Notes: a model not told the origin generated them from the letters alone. Counted from the stretch's first letter, positions 38,649 to 48,892 are shown. The stretch: DNA of 64,000 nt from Clostridium paraputrificum (GCF_900447045.1 NZ_UAWH01000017.1:129001-193000), one strand, 5' to 3'. Program-made: numbers and translations.

Positions 38649-39772
38649 ATCAAATCTATTAATGCCTTCTTAAATATATCTATATTTTTATCTAAAGTAA
38701 CTATGTTAATATTCATTTCTTTTGCTCTATCTAATACAGTCTTTTTTACAGGTTGCTTTGTAGCAACCAATATTTTTATAGCATTTTTTCCCCCTAACCT
38801 TTCACTATAAACCTGTAATTCATTTAATGCATCCTCGTCATATTTATCACTATCTTTACATGATATACATATCAAAACTGAATCTCTTATAGCTACAACA
38901 TCTAATTCATTACGTACTCTTTTTAAGTCATCACCCCAATAAAATGTTAAGCCACTTTTTACCTCATCGATATCTTCAATACTTTGAACTACTAGTGTAG
39001 TTAATACTTCTAACCAAGTACCACTCTTAAATATAAATCCTTTTAAATAATCATTCTTAAATAATACCTCAATATTATCTTTATCTTCTATAAACTCAAC
39101 CTCATTCTTTTCTCTCAAATAATTCAATATATTATAAATTAATTTTAACTCTTCAGATTCTACAAGACACTTATTTATGCTTATCCTTGAAGTATCTTTG
39201 TAATCATGTTTAAAAATATTATTATCATACAACTTCTGTTTATACTTATGCCAAATATCCAAATTACTTAATATTACCTTCGTAAACTCTTGGATATCAC
39301 TTTTTTCTGCCAAACTAGTAGAATCTAATGTTATATTAGATCCAGATAGATGTATTACGTCAGATATACTTATATCTTCTAAAGGTTGCTCTATTATTCT
39401 ATATTCCTTATCAAAAATATATCTTCTCTTTTTCAATAAATCTACATAAACACACTGTATATTTAATTCTATTGCTATTTTTAACATTATTAAAGATGTT
39501 ATTCTATTACCACCAGTAAGATTAATTATTATCTCTTTTTCCTTGTATTTTGAAATTATATTTTTAAGATTATCATAATTATCTTCATCTATTAACTCAT
39601 CAATTACTTCTATATTATTAAAATCTATATACAATTCTTTAAATTTATCTAACTTCTTTTTTTCTTTATTTTTATAAAGCATTACTACAGACTTTACTTT
39701 ATATTTTTGAGCTAATAAAAGTCCAACTTCATTATGTTCATCTAATTGGTTAATAAGTAAATTAAATTTCAT
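38630..39772 (-). CDS. Orphan CARF-domain nuclease, Card1/Can2-like (DUF1887)
   Basis: A 380-residue protein. The N-terminal ~140 residues form a CARF (cyclic-oligoadenylate-sensing) domain with the ligand-loop motif NLTGGNR (84-90). After a helical linker comes a PD-(D/E)xK-type nuclease: GTWLE (Glu255), NELDVV (Asp291) and ISCK (Lys306). In Card1-type enzymes, cyclic tetra-adenylate made by type III CRISPR complexes triggers DNA/RNA nicking. Here no CRISPR array or cas gene is within the window. The middle acid of the ExK motif is Ser304, so activity needs proof. I place the start at 39772 after AAGGAAG. tRNA-Arg lies upstream on the same strand. Confidence 0.85.
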   Translation of the reverse strand: MKFNLLINQLDEHNEVGLLLAQKYKVKSVVMLYKNKEKKKLDKFKELYIDFNNIEVIDELIDEDNYDNLKNIISKYKEKEIIINLTGGNRITSLIMLKIAIELNIQCVYVDLLKKRRYIFDKEYRIIEQPLEDISISDVIHLSGSNITLDSTSLAEKSDIQEFTKVILSNLDIWHKYKQKLYDNNIFKHDYKDTSRISINKCLVESEELKLIYNILNYLREKNEVEFIEDKDNIEVLFKNDYLKGFIFKSGTWLEVLTTLVVQSIEDIDEVKSGLTFYWGDDLKRVRNELDVVAIRDSVLICISCKDSDKYDEDALNELQVYSERLGGKNAIKILVATKQPVKKTVLDRAKEMNINIVTLDKNIDIFKKALIDLIKKKTV

Positions 39773-39902
39773 CAAACTATCTTCCTTCTCATTATTCTCC
39801 ACTTTAATTTAACCAATTAGCTACTTTTTAATCCATATACTATACTTCTAATTCCACCTTTAAGTTAGCTACAAATTATTCAACAAAGTATTTCTAAAAA
39901 TC

Positions 39903-39933
39903 AAAAAAGAGAGTCCTAAAAAAGACTCTCTTA
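39903..39933 (-). terminator. Terminator of tRNA-Arg
   Basis: AAGAGAGTC pairs with GACTCTCTT (39907-39915 and 39924-39932) with TTTTTT following on the minus strand, two bases past the tRNA CCA end. Confidence 0.9.
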
Positions 39934-39934
39934 A

Positions 39935-40009
39935 TGGCAGGGCGTACAGGAATCGAACCCATAATCTACCGTCCGTAGCGGTATGTTATATCCGTTTAAC
40001 TAACACCCC
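39935..40009 (-). tRNA. tRNA-Arg (anticodon ACG)
   Basis: A 75-base cloverleaf with encoded CCA. The acceptor is GGGGTGT with ACGCCCT, the D-stem GTTA with TAAC, and the anticodon stem TACCG with CGGTA around CTACGGA. The T-loop is TTCGATT. Several pairs are G-U wobbles (two in the acceptor, two in the T-stem). A34 would be modified to inosine to read CGU/CGC/CGA. Confidence 0.88.
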
Positions 40010-40031
40010 ATATAATATAAATAACAGAATT

Positions 40032-40060
40032 ATATTATCATAAAGGCTGAAATATATCAA
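40032..40060 (-). promoter_or_regulatory. Promoter of tRNA-Arg
   Basis: TTGATA (40060-40055) and TAATAT (40037-40032) are 17 bases apart on the minus strand, about 22 bases before the tRNA. Confidence 0.6.
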
Positions 40061-40080
40061 GACTAATTAATGGTAATTAC

Positions 40081-40920
40081 TTAAAGGTATATATCTGAAA
40101 ACTCTACTTCTAACATTTCTACTTTATCTCTTTTAAATAAATCATTATAAGTCTTTTTCCCATCTACTAATGTTATAGGTAAAGAAACAGTAAATTTCGA
40201 TCCCTTTCCTTCAATACTTTCTAACTTTATGTCTCCATTATGCAGCTTAGTTAGATAGTGAACCAAATCTAATCCAATTCCACTTCCTTTATATTCATTT
40301 TCCTTATTTAATGTAGATTGCTTAAATCTATTAAATATAAATTCTTGTTCAACTTTAGGTATTCCTGGTCCATGATCTTCTACTGATATATTTACTGTAT
40401 TATTACTCTTTATAATATTAACTAATATATCAGAATCACTTGGAGCAAATTTTATAGCATTAGATAATAAATTCATAACTATTCTATCAATTGCATTAGG
40501 ATCTACTGCTACTATACATTCTTCCACATTAGTATCAAATACCATTTGTATATTCTTACATTGTGAATACTTCTCTATAGAATCAACTATATTCTCCACA
40601 ACACATACTATATCTACATTTTTTTTATTTAATTCATAATATTGATTCTCTAATTTTGTAGTATCTATTAGGTTATCAATTAATTTAATTATCTTTAAGC
40701 TATTTCTTTTTATTATTTCATTATATTCTTCTTTTTTATCTTCAGATTTAGTGTATTTAAAACATTGAAGTATACTTAATATTACATTTATAGGACTTCT
40801 TAAATCATGTGATATATTTAATAAAAAATCTTCTTGTAATTTAATTTTCCCATTAAGCTCATTAATTTTTTCTACCAACTCTTCTTTAGTCATATTATTT
40901 ATAGAAATATTCTCTGTCAT
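40081..40920 (-). CDS. Soluble sensor histidine kinase
   Basis: A 279-residue kinase without membrane segments. A short coiled coil (about 10-32) leads into HisKA with the phospho-acceptor His38 in NISHDLRSP. The HATPase domain has NLLSNAIKFAP (N box), DHGPGIP (G1) and GSGIGLDLV (G2). The ATG at 40920 follows AAGGGG. No response regulator is adjacent, so the partner is unknown (an orphan kinase). PAS or other sensor domains are absent. Confidence 0.9.
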   Translation of the reverse strand: MTENISINNMTKEELVEKINELNGKIKLQEDFLLNISHDLRSPINVILSILQCFKYTKSEDKKEEYNEIIKRNSLKIIKLIDNLIDTTKLENQYYELNKKNVDIVCVVENIVDSIEKYSQCKNIQMVFDTNVEECIVAVDPNAIDRIVMNLLSNAIKFAPSDSDILVNIIKSNNTVNISVEDHGPGIPKVEQEFIFNRFKQSTLNKENEYKGSGIGLDLVHYLTKLHNGDIKLESIEGKGSKFTVSLPITLVDGKKTYNDLFKRDKVEMLEVEFSDIYL

Positions 40921-41049
40921 ATTAATCCCCTTCATTATACAATTAAATTATATCTCGCATTTTTTCCATATATTTGAAATTACATATACATATTATCACA
41001 TTTAAATCATTAAGACAATTTGTTTTTGTAAAAAAAAGGAAATGAATAT

Positions 41050-41078
41050 TGTAAAAATAGAGGGATTTCTCCCTCTGA
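41050..41078 (-). terminator. Terminator of sbcDC
   Basis: AGAGGGA pairs with TCCCTCT (41059-41065 and 41070-41076); ATTTTTAC follows on the minus strand, right after the sbcC stop. Confidence 0.8.
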
Positions 41079-41079
41079 A

Positions 41080-44000
41080 CTAATTTATATTGAATTTTGT
41101 ACTACTTCCTTCTGCAGATACACTTATTTGTAATTGAGCTTCTATTCTTTCCTTTAACTCTGGTACATGCGATATTATTCCAACTAATCTTCCATTTCTT
41201 TGTAGCTCTAATAATGTATTTATTGCATTTTCTAATGATTCAGGATCTAATGTCCCAAAACCTTCATCTATAAACATAGTATCTAATGATATTCCCCCTG
41301 CATTAGCTTGAACTACATCAGATAACCCTAGTGCTAATGATAATGAAGCCTTAAAGCTTTCACCTCCAGATAGAGTTTTAACATGTCGACTTTTGCCTGT
41401 GTAGTTATCATATACCTCTAGTTCTAACCCTTGCTGTGATGTTCCTTTTCCTTTATCTTCTTTTCTTTTTAATATAAATCTATCGTTAGTCATTTTTGAT
41501 AATCTTATATTAGCTGAGTCTATTATTTCCTGGAAGTATGATGCTAAAACAAACCTTTCAAATGTAATATATGGACTCTTTTTACCATTTGCTAGATTGG
41601 ATAATTCACCTATTACTTTATATTCCTCTTCTTTATATGAAATTAATTTTTCTATATCCTTTATTTCTTTTAATATTGCTGAATTATTATTAATTAGCGA
41701 GTAAACCTCTTTTATATTTTGATCTAACTCTTTCAATTTAATCTGCTTATTGTTTATCTCACAATCTAACTCTTCTAAATTTACAAAATTAAGGTTCTCT
41801 GTCTTTTTTATTAAATCTATTTCTCTATCCTTTAAGGATTTTATATCTTCCCTGTAAGAATTAATCTCTAAAGTATAAGAATCTATTAATGAAATATACT
41901 TTTTAGAATCTTCATATTCCTCATAATCAGTAAAGTTTAACTCTTTCAACTTAATATTTATACTAGTTTTAATATCCTTTATATCATTGTTTAACTCATC
42001 TATTGCTTTCTCTAATTCTTTTACTCTTGATTGCTCTGAAGTTAGCTTATTATTAAGATTATTTTTTAACTCCCTGGCATAATCTAAATTCTTTATTAAT
42101 GTATTTAAATACGCTTCAAGACTAACTATTTTTTTATTTAATAAGTTTAACGCCCTTAGTTCTTCTGGCACTTCATTCTCTATACTACTTAAAATCTCTT
42201 CTTCAGCCCTTAATTCACCAAATAAATTTGTATATTCATTACTTAGCTTATTTAGAGTTTCTTCTTTATCATTAAGTAACTTTTCTATATCTGATAATCT
42301 TAATTCAAATTTTTCTCTTTTACTTATTTCTTTTTCTAGTTCTTCTCTTTTAATTTTTACCTTCTTTAATTGATTACTTAACTCTATTCCTTTTATTTTT
42401 ATTTCTTCAAATGAATTTTCACTAAATATCTCACTACAATTAATTTCACTAGATAATTCTTTTAACCTAGGAGTTATAGCATCACTTATTACTACATCAA
42501 CTGATTGCTTCACCTTGGCCATTTCCATTAGAACCTTATTGTATTCATCTTGTTTTTTCTCATATATACTTTTAATACTCTTTAATTCCTCTTCAGTAGG
42601 TATATTATCCATCCTTTTTGCTGGACTAGGATGTTCTAAAGATCCGCATACAGGACAAGGAGTATCTTTCTTTAATTTAAGAGCTAATATTCCTGCCTGC
42701 TCCTTCATATATATTTCTTCTTTTCTTTCATACTCTTCTTTTTTGCTCTTATAGGAAACTTCAATTCCCTCAAATGTTACTGCAATTTCTCTATGTTTCT
42801 TTTTTTCTTCATAAAATCTAGCTATATTTTTATAAACTTCTCTAACCTTAATAATTAACTCATTCTTTTCCTTCTCAATACCCTCTAATTTAATCTTATC
42901 TTTTTCTAACTCGTTAATAACTTTTAATCTCTCAGTAAGTTCTTCCTTTTCCTTTTTTAAATCTTTTATTAATTTATTTTCCTCTTCTGATTTCAACTTA
43001 TTTAAGTCTATATTTCTATTAAGTATCTTTATCTTACTTTTTTTATTTTCAATACTTTTAACCTTTGTTTCCTTTTCCTTAAGGACACTTATATCTTCTC
43101 TAATTTTAGTCCTTTCTTCTTCTTTTTCCTCTTGAGCTTTTAAGTTTTCCTCTGCCTTACTTAATTCATCTTTTACCCTATTCAAAATACTTTTACTATA
43201 TTCTACTTCTTCCTCTTTTTGCTTTTTGCTTCTTTCCCTAGAAGATAAATTATCTTGTATATATATTATTTCCTTAGCATTAATAGCTCTTTTTAAAATA
43301 ACTTCTCTTTTATCTACTTCGTTCTTTCTCAGAAGCATATCATTAAGTTTTTCAGATATACTTTCTTTTTCTTTCAATAAATCATTATTATTTTTTGATT
43401 TTATCATTCTTTCCTGTAAAACTAATATTTCCTTGGAAATATCATTATATACTTTTTCTAACTCTTTATATGATAAAGTATCTTGTTGTATTATTAAATC
43501 TATCTTATTTATTAAAGACTCAAACTCTATAAAATCATCAATATTTATAACTTCTTTACTTTTTATATTTTTAACATTCGTTCTAACTCTATCTTGTGAC
43601 TTTTCTAGCTCTTTTCTTAATGTGATAGCCTTATCATTTAATAGTAATTGTATCTTTTCATAAGTATATGTGCTAAAGATTTTTCTAAATATGCCTTCAC
43701 GCTCTTTTGAGTCTGCAAGTAACAACCTTTTAAACTCTCCTTGAGGTAACATAACAATTTGTTTGAACTGTTCCTTATTTATTCCCATTAAAGCATTTAT
43801 TTCATTTGTTACATTCATTGCTCCAGTCTTTACTTTACCATTAGGTAATACTAATTCAGCCTCTGCTGAATGATTAGTAAATCCATTACCCTTTACTTTA
43901 GGCTTTAGCTGTTGAGGAACTCGTCTTATATGATATACTTCACCTCTAAGTTCAAAGTCTAGCTCTACATATGTTAATTTATCTTTTTGTGCAAAATCAC

Positions 44001-44202
44001 TTCTTAAAGAATCATTCTCTCTACTACTTCCACTTGCTTCCCCAAACAATGCATAACTAATTGCATCAAAGATAGTTGTCTTTCCTGCCCCAGTAGGACC
44101 AGTAATTAGAAATATATTCTTTCCGTTCAAGATTTCAAAATCTATTACTTCCTCCTTTGCATAAGGCCCAAATGCAGACATTATTAACTTTATCGGTCTC
44201 AA
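41080..44202 (-). CDS. sbcC: Exonuclease SbcC (Rad50-like ATPase)
   Basis: The SMC-like subunit of the SbcCD nuclease that processes hairpins and DNA ends. At 1040 residues it has a normal length. Walker A is GPTGAGKTT (35-43). Long coiled coils (about 180-500 and 540-850) flank the zinc hook CPVC near residue 515. The C-terminus has LSGGESFKASLSLALG and FIDEGFGTLD. The start is TTG at 44202, directly next to the sbcD stop (TAATTG), with GGAGGG inside the end of sbcD. Translation is therefore coupled. Confidence 0.95.
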   Translation of the reverse strand: MRPIKLIMSAFGPYAKEEVIDFEILNGKNIFLITGPTGAGKTTIFDAISYALFGEASGSSRENDSLRSDFAQKDKLTYVELDFELRGEVYHIRRVPQQLKPKVKGNGFTNHSAEAELVLPNGKVKTGAMNVTNEINALMGINKEQFKQIVMLPQGEFKRLLLADSKEREGIFRKIFSTYTYEKIQLLLNDKAITLRKELEKSQDRVRTNVKNIKSKEVINIDDFIEFESLINKIDLIIQQDTLSYKELEKVYNDISKEILVLQERMIKSKNNNDLLKEKESISEKLNDMLLRKNEVDKREVILKRAINAKEIIYIQDNLSSRERSKKQKEEEVEYSKSILNRVKDELSKAEENLKAQEEKEEERTKIREDISVLKEKETKVKSIENKKSKIKILNRNIDLNKLKSEEENKLIKDLKKEKEELTERLKVINELEKDKIKLEGIEKEKNELIIKVREVYKNIARFYEEKKKHREIAVTFEGIEVSYKSKKEEYERKEEIYMKEQAGILALKLKKDTPCPVCGSLEHPSPAKRMDNIPTEEELKSIKSIYEKKQDEYNKVLMEMAKVKQSVDVVISDAITPRLKELSSEINCSEIFSENSFEEIKIKGIELSNQLKKVKIKREELEKEISKREKFELRLSDIEKLLNDKEETLNKLSNEYTNLFGELRAEEEILSSIENEVPEELRALNLLNKKIVSLEAYLNTLIKNLDYARELKNNLNNKLTSEQSRVKELEKAIDELNNDIKDIKTSINIKLKELNFTDYEEYEDSKKYISLIDSYTLEINSYREDIKSLKDREIDLIKKTENLNFVNLEELDCEINNKQIKLKELDQNIKEVYSLINNNSAILKEIKDIEKLISYKEEEYKVIGELSNLANGKKSPYITFERFVLASYFQEIIDSANIRLSKMTNDRFILKRKEDKGKGTSQQGLELEVYDNYTGKSRHVKTLSGGESFKASLSLALGLSDVVQANAGGISLDTMFIDEGFGTLDPESLENAINTLLELQRNGRLVGIISHVPELKERIEAQLQISVSAEGSSTKFNIN

Positions 44203-45408
44203 TTACTTTCCCTCCTCCCTAAAAACCTCATTTATTACATTTCTTATTACTTCTTTCTTCTCTTCTGTAAATTCACCAGAGCCTAATCTATCATAATATT
44301 CTTCAAATAATTCTAATTCAGTTTTACTTTTATATCCCTTTGATGCAGCTGTAAGGCTTGTTCCTATATTCTTATTTTCTTCTCTTTTAAGAATCATTAT
44401 GTTAGGATACGCATTCCTTAACTTTCCTATAGGATCTATTATTTCACCTTCATCTGTTAATATTGCTTGAATGTAATCCTCTCTATTAGAACAATCCTCT
44501 AACCCTGCTTTTATTAATTCATCTAATGGCCCCTTTATAATTCTCATATTTCTTTTGGGTCTTAACTCTTCTTGCCTTATGTTAATCTTCTTATTTCCAT
44601 CAATCTCAATAATAATTACACCTTTTTTATGATTAATTTCTGAAAAGGAATATTTCATTAAGGACCCTGAATATCTTATTTCTTCTCTTCCAACCTTTTG
44701 CCTCCCATGTAAATGACCTAAAGCTACATAATCAAAACAATTAAAATTATCACTATCAATTAAATCTGTTCCTCCAATTGATAAAGGTCTTTCAGAGTCT
44801 GATACTTCTAACTCAGCTAACTCATATAAGTTCTCTCCATCTTTATCTATAACATCATTTCTCTTATATGTTACATATCCATGTGTAACTACTATATTTC
44901 TTTCACTTTCATTTAAGCTTGGCTTAATCCTACTAATTACTGCTTTCATTGCATCATTATGATCTCTTATTTCAGGATTATTAAACTTTCTCCTTAATAT
45001 TACTGGGTCAACATAAGGAATCATATAAAAATTAACATTACCTTCATCATCACTTATTGTTATATTTTTTATTTCATCTTCAATTATTCCTTGTATATAT
45101 AGACCTTCTTTTTCTAATATTTTGCTAACAAAAGAAACTCTCTCACCACTATCATGGTTTCCAGATATAGCTACAATCTTCACCTTATTATCTATTAATA
45201 TCTTACTAAAAACCTCATTTAATAAGTCTACTGCTTCTACTGGTGGTATTGATCTATCATAGATATCACCAGCAATAATAAGAACATCTGGTTTTTCAAA
45301 ATTTATTAATTTAATAAGTTCATTTAAAATATATCTTTGATCATCTATCATGGAAAACTCATTTACTATTTTTCCTATGTGCCAATCACCAGTATGAATT
45401 ATTTTCAT
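44203..45408 (-). CDS. sbcD: Exonuclease SbcD (Mre11-like nuclease)
   Basis: The Mn-dependent nuclease subunit, 401 residues. Metallophosphoesterase motifs in order: HTGDWHIGK (5-13), IAGDIYD, ISGNHDSGERVS, VTHGYV and ALGHLHGRQ. All metal ligands are visible. Start ATG follows GGAGGAG. It is the first gene of sbcDC; no LexA box is seen upstream. Confidence 0.95.
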   Translation of the reverse strand: MKIIHTGDWHIGKIVNEFSMIDDQRYILNELIKLINFEKPDVLIIAGDIYDRSIPPVEAVDLLNEVFSKILIDNKVKIVAISGNHDSGERVSFVSKILEKEGLYIQGIIEDEIKNITISDDEGNVNFYMIPYVDPVILRRKFNNPEIRDHNDAMKAVISRIKPSLNESERNIVVTHGYVTYKRNDVIDKDGENLYELAELEVSDSERPLSIGGTDLIDSDNFNCFDYVALGHLHGRQKVGREEIRYSGSLMKYSFSEINHKKGVIIIEIDGNKKINIRQEELRPKRNMRIIKGPLDELIKAGLEDCSNREDYIQAILTDEGEIIDPIGKLRNAYPNIMILKREENKNIGTSLTAASKGYKSKTELELFEEYYDRLGSGEFTEEKKEVIRNVINEVFREEGK

Positions 45409-45448
45409 TTTAACTCCTCCAAAATTTATTCTTAACTTTATTATAAAA

Positions 45449-45473
45449 TATAAAAAGGTGGCATAGCCACCTC
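45449..45473 (-). terminator. Terminator of the DUF1189 gene
   Basis: AGGTGGC pairs with GCCACCT (45456-45462 and 45466-45472), followed by TTTTTATATTTT on the minus strand. Confidence 0.88.
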
Positions 45474-45474
45474 T

Positions 45475-46278
45475 TTATTGAATATTCATATTTTCATCAA
45501 TTTCACTTCTCATATTTCTTAATACTATAAAAGAATAAAGGAAAGTTCCAAGTACCCTTACAGAATCCAAATATACATTAGGAACAATTATATTCAAAAT
45601 AAGTATCAATATTGCTGGCAAAGTAGCTGCATATATAGTTAAAGAAAATAATTGAGAAAATCTTAGCCCTAATTTAAATATAAAATTAGTTAATAATAAC
45701 ATTGTAGCTATTATTAATGCATCCATAATTAATGTCATAAATGTTTCAAGTATTGCAATTATAGGTATAATTACATAAATTAATTTACTGCTTAAACTTA
45801 GGGTTTCTATAATATTATCATTAGTAATAATCATACCGCCTAAAAAGTCACCATATTTTGCTTGAGAAAATCCTAGCATTACTTCTGAATTTGTAACAAT
45901 ACCGTCCTTTAATATAAGTATGTACGAATCTAAATGAACAGTTATATTTTTTAATTCCTCAGATTGACTAATATCCATGTTATCATCTAAATAAATTAAT
46001 GTATTCCCATTTTCTATTTTTAGTGGCGAAGTAACTAAGTCTAAAGTGCCATTTTCTATCTTAAACTTATATTTATCATCTTCTAAAGTTTGTATAGCTA
46101 AATTTATATCATTACTTAAAGTAAATGTTGTAGTTATACCTTTTATTCCACCGACAATAATGCTCAATATTAAAGCATATAATATTGCTTTTCCAACACC
46201 TTCTCTTATATATTGGGGAAACTCTCTTATGTTATATATAGAATTTTTAAATTTCTCAAAAAAGCTTTTATTTTTCAT
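45475..46278 (-). CDS. DUF1189 family membrane protein
   Basis: A 267-residue protein. One helix lies near residues 25-45, an extracellular domain of about 110 residues follows, and three or four helices fill the C-terminal ~100 residues. This topology and IENGTLDL, LIYLDD and PNVYLDSV fit DUF1189, of unknown function. The ATG at 46278 follows GGAGG. Transcribed alone, divergent from the L,D-transpeptidase gene. Confidence 0.8.
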   Translation of the reverse strand: MKNKSFFEKFKNSIYNIREFPQYIREGVGKAILYALILSIIVGGIKGITTTFTLSNDINLAIQTLEDDKYKFKIENGTLDLVTSPLKIENGNTLIYLDDNMDISQSEELKNITVHLDSYILILKDGIVTNSEVMLGFSQAKYGDFLGGMIITNDNIIETLSLSSKLIYVIIPIIAILETFMTLIMDALIIATMLLLTNFIFKLGLRFSQLFSLTIYAATLPAILILILNIIVPNVYLDSVRVLGTFLYSFIVLRNMRSEIDENMNIQ

Positions 46279-46425
46279 TATATCCTCCATAATCTCAATA
46301 TTAAGTATAAATACATTCTACATCTTTATTAACACTTAATTCAACTAGTATCTATATATCAGATGATTAATATTAGTGTTTTTAGTCAATGATTATTATA
46401 TATTGTATTATCAAGGAGGACTTTT

Positions 46426-47595
46426 ATGTATAATAATAGCTCGCATTTATTTGTTAATAATAAACATAATAAATCAAATTTCAAATTATATTTATCTATT
46501 CTACTTTTTGTATTAATTATAGTATCTGTAATTATATATGAATTTTTTAGTTATAAATTATTGGTACGTAACTTTACCTATTATTTTGATGAAAAGAAGT
46601 TTTCTAATGCAAATAACATTGTATTAACTACAGAAAACTTTAACCCATTTAAGGCTATCTTATTAGAAAAAGACCTTTCTCAATACTTTAACGATAAATT
46701 AGATTATTTATCTGAAGCTATTTCTGATGAAGATATGTCTTTAAATGATGCTCTCGACATAACTAAAGAAATATATAGATATAACTTATCTTCTTCAGAT
46801 AATACTTCACTTTTCACTAGTTCAGATAATAATGATTTTAATAAAGGCGTATCTCTATTTAATTCACAGGAATATGCCAAGGCATATGATTCATTTAATA
46901 AAATTAATTCTAGTGACTCTGAATATAAAAATGCTCTATCCTATATGGATAAATGTAAAACAAACATAAAATCTAACTTATTAAATCAAGTTGATGAGTT
47001 ATCTAGTAATCATTATTATACAAAGGCATTGAGCTTAATTGAAGATGTTAATTATATACTAGGAAATGATAATGAAATACTTGATAAAACTAATGAAATA
47101 AAAAATAATAGATCTAATTATCTAGCAAAACAAAATGAAGCTGAACAAGCTGCCTCTGCATCTATTATTAACAATATATCAACTTCAAATATAAACGAAT
47201 TAGTTATTGAAAGCTTGACTCCTTATTTAATTCATGTAGATTTAAATGCTCAAAAAACTTACATTTATAATGGAAATTTAAAAAATTGGAATTTAGAAAA
47301 GACTTTTACTTGCTCTACAGGTATAAAAGGAGAAGAAACTCCTCAAGGTATTTATACTGTCAAAGAAAAAGGACAATGGTTCTTCTCTGAGCAATATAAT
47401 CAAGGTGGTAAGTACTGGGTTCAGTTTTTAGGAGACTACTTATTCCACTCACTTCCTTATAATAAAGAAAAAACAAATATAGTAGATTATACACTAGGCA
47501 CTCCTGCATCTCATGGATGCATTAGATTAAAAGATGAAGATTCTAAATGGATATATGACAATATTCCAAAGGGTACCAAAGTAATAATTAAATAA
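46426..47595 (+). CDS. Membrane-anchored L,D-transpeptidase (YkuD domain)
   Basis: A 389-residue cell-wall cross-linking or modifying enzyme. One N-terminal membrane anchor (about 22-45) puts the rest outside. A helical TPR-like segment (about 140-230) precedes the YkuD domain (about 265-389). The catalytic signature is HSLPYN...SHGCIRL with Cys365. Start ATG follows AAGGAGG. Single gene ended by a strong hairpin. Confidence 0.9.
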   Translation: MYNNSSHLFVNNKHNKSNFKLYLSILLFVLIIVSVIIYEFFSYKLLVRNFTYYFDEKKFSNANNIVLTTENFNPFKAILLEKDLSQYFNDKLDYLSEAISDEDMSLNDALDITKEIYRYNLSSSDNTSLFTSSDNNDFNKGVSLFNSQEYAKAYDSFNKINSSDSEYKNALSYMDKCKTNIKSNLLNQVDELSSNHYYTKALSLIEDVNYILGNDNEILDKTNEIKNNRSNYLAKQNEAEQAASASIINNISTSNINELVIESLTPYLIHVDLNAQKTYIYNGNLKNWNLEKTFTCSTGIKGEETPQGIYTVKEKGQWFFSEQYNQGGKYWVQFLGDYLFHSLPYNKEKTNIVDYTLGTPASHGCIRLKDEDSKWIYDNIPKGTKVIIK

Positions 47596-47618
47596 ATTTA
47601 AAATATCTTAAACTTAAC

Positions 47619-47664
47619 TTACTTCAATGGATACCTTATAATATTCATTGAGGTAATTTTTTTT
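47619..47664 (+). terminator. Terminator of the L,D-transpeptidase gene
   Basis: TTACTTCAATG pairs with CATTGAGGTAA (one G-T), followed by eight T. It lies only six bases before the AGGAGG of cca, so cca would need a promoter within or before this hairpin, or read-through. Confidence 0.8.
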
Positions 47665-47676
47665 AGGAGGAATAAT

Positions 47677-48879
47677 ATGAACTTTAATATTCCTAGTAAT
47701 GTACAATTAATTATAGATACATTTTATAAAAATGGATATGAAGCTTTCATGGTAGGTGGATGTATTAGGGATCTACTTCTTAATAAGATTCCAACAGACT
47801 ATGATATTGCTACTTCTGCTCCACCAGATATTACACAAAAATTATTTTTAAAAACTATTCCTACTGGAATTAAACATGGAACTATTACAGTAATTATTAA
47901 TGAAATACCATATGAAATTACTACATATAGAACAGAAGGAAAGTATGTAGATAATAGACACCCTAATGAAGTAAATTTTGTTACTAATATAAAAGATGAT
48001 TTATCCAGAAGGGACTTTACTATAAATGCATTTGCTTACAACTATAATGTTGGACTATTGGACTATTTTAATGGATTAAATGATTTAAATAGCAAACTAA
48101 TAAAATGTGTTGGTGATCCAAATACCCGCTTTAATGAAGATGCTTTAAGAATACTTAGAGCTATAAGATTTAGTGCTCAATTAGACTTTAATATTGATAA
48201 AAAAACTTATTCTAGTATAAAGAACAACTATAAACTTATAAATAATATTAGTAAAGAACGAATTAGGAATGAACTCGAAAAAATTTTACTATGTTCTAAT
48301 CCTATTAAAGGATTAAATTATTTAAATGAAACTCAAATTTCTTCACTTATTTTCTCAAGTATAGGAGAACTTATTCACTTAAATAAAAATCTATCATTTT
48401 TACCCAAAGATATTTGTATAAGAATTAGTGGATTGTTTAGAAATACTAATCCTGATAAAGTAAAATTATTATTAAAGGAACTTAGATTTAGCAATAATGA
48501 AATAAATAAAATATATTTATTTATCAGCAACTATAAGTATATAAGTAGTACTACATCTAAAATTGAAGTTAAAAATATTATTGCTAATGTTGGGCGAAAT
48601 AACATTAATAATTTAATTAGTATGTATGAAGTTTTAGAAGAAAAAAAGTTAGATAATTTCAAAAAACACTCTAATTACATAATTTCTAATAAAGATACTT
48701 TGTATATAAAAGAACTTAATATAGATGGCTCTATACTAAAAAGTAAACTTCAACTCAACTCTGGAAAAATAATTGGTGAAACTTTAAATCACTTATTAGA
48801 CCTTGTTATTAATGAAACCATAAGTAATGATACTGAGGTTCTTCTTGAAGAAGCGAAGAAATATATAAAAAAGGTGTAG
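47677..48879 (+). CDS. cca: CCA tRNA nucleotidyltransferase
   Basis: It adds or repairs the CCA end of tRNAs. The protein is 400 residues. The class II nucleotidyltransferase head has GGCIRDLLL (about 28-36) and DYDIAT. RRDFTINAFAYN, DPNTRFNEDALRILRAIRFSAQL and the RxxxE segment ERIRNELEKIL follow. The C-terminal tail (about 250-400) is helical and lacks an HD hydrolase domain. Start ATG follows AGGAGG. It sits downstream of the L,D-transpeptidase. Confidence 0.93.
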   Translation: MNFNIPSNVQLIIDTFYKNGYEAFMVGGCIRDLLLNKIPTDYDIATSAPPDITQKLFLKTIPTGIKHGTITVIINEIPYEITTYRTEGKYVDNRHPNEVNFVTNIKDDLSRRDFTINAFAYNYNVGLLDYFNGLNDLNSKLIKCVGDPNTRFNEDALRILRAIRFSAQLDFNIDKKTYSSIKNNYKLINNISKERIRNELEKILLCSNPIKGLNYLNETQISSLIFSSIGELIHLNKNLSFLPKDICIRISGLFRNTNPDKVKLLLKELRFSNNEINKIYLFISNYKYISSTTSKIEVKNIIANVGRNNINNLISMYEVLEEKKLDNFKKHSNYIISNKDTLYIKELNIDGSILKSKLQLNSGKIIGETLNHLLDLVINETISNDTEVLLEEAKKYIKKV

Positions 48880-48892
48880 CTGATATTTATTT

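Noticed and set aside
38630-40009. A CRISPR array near the CARF nuclease
   Set aside because: I looked for regularly spaced repeats on both sides and found only a tRNA and terminators.
43226-43663. A 145-codon plus-strand ORF rich in Leu, Ser and Phe
   Set aside because: It is antisense to the Lys/Glu-rich coiled coil of sbcC, which explains its composition.
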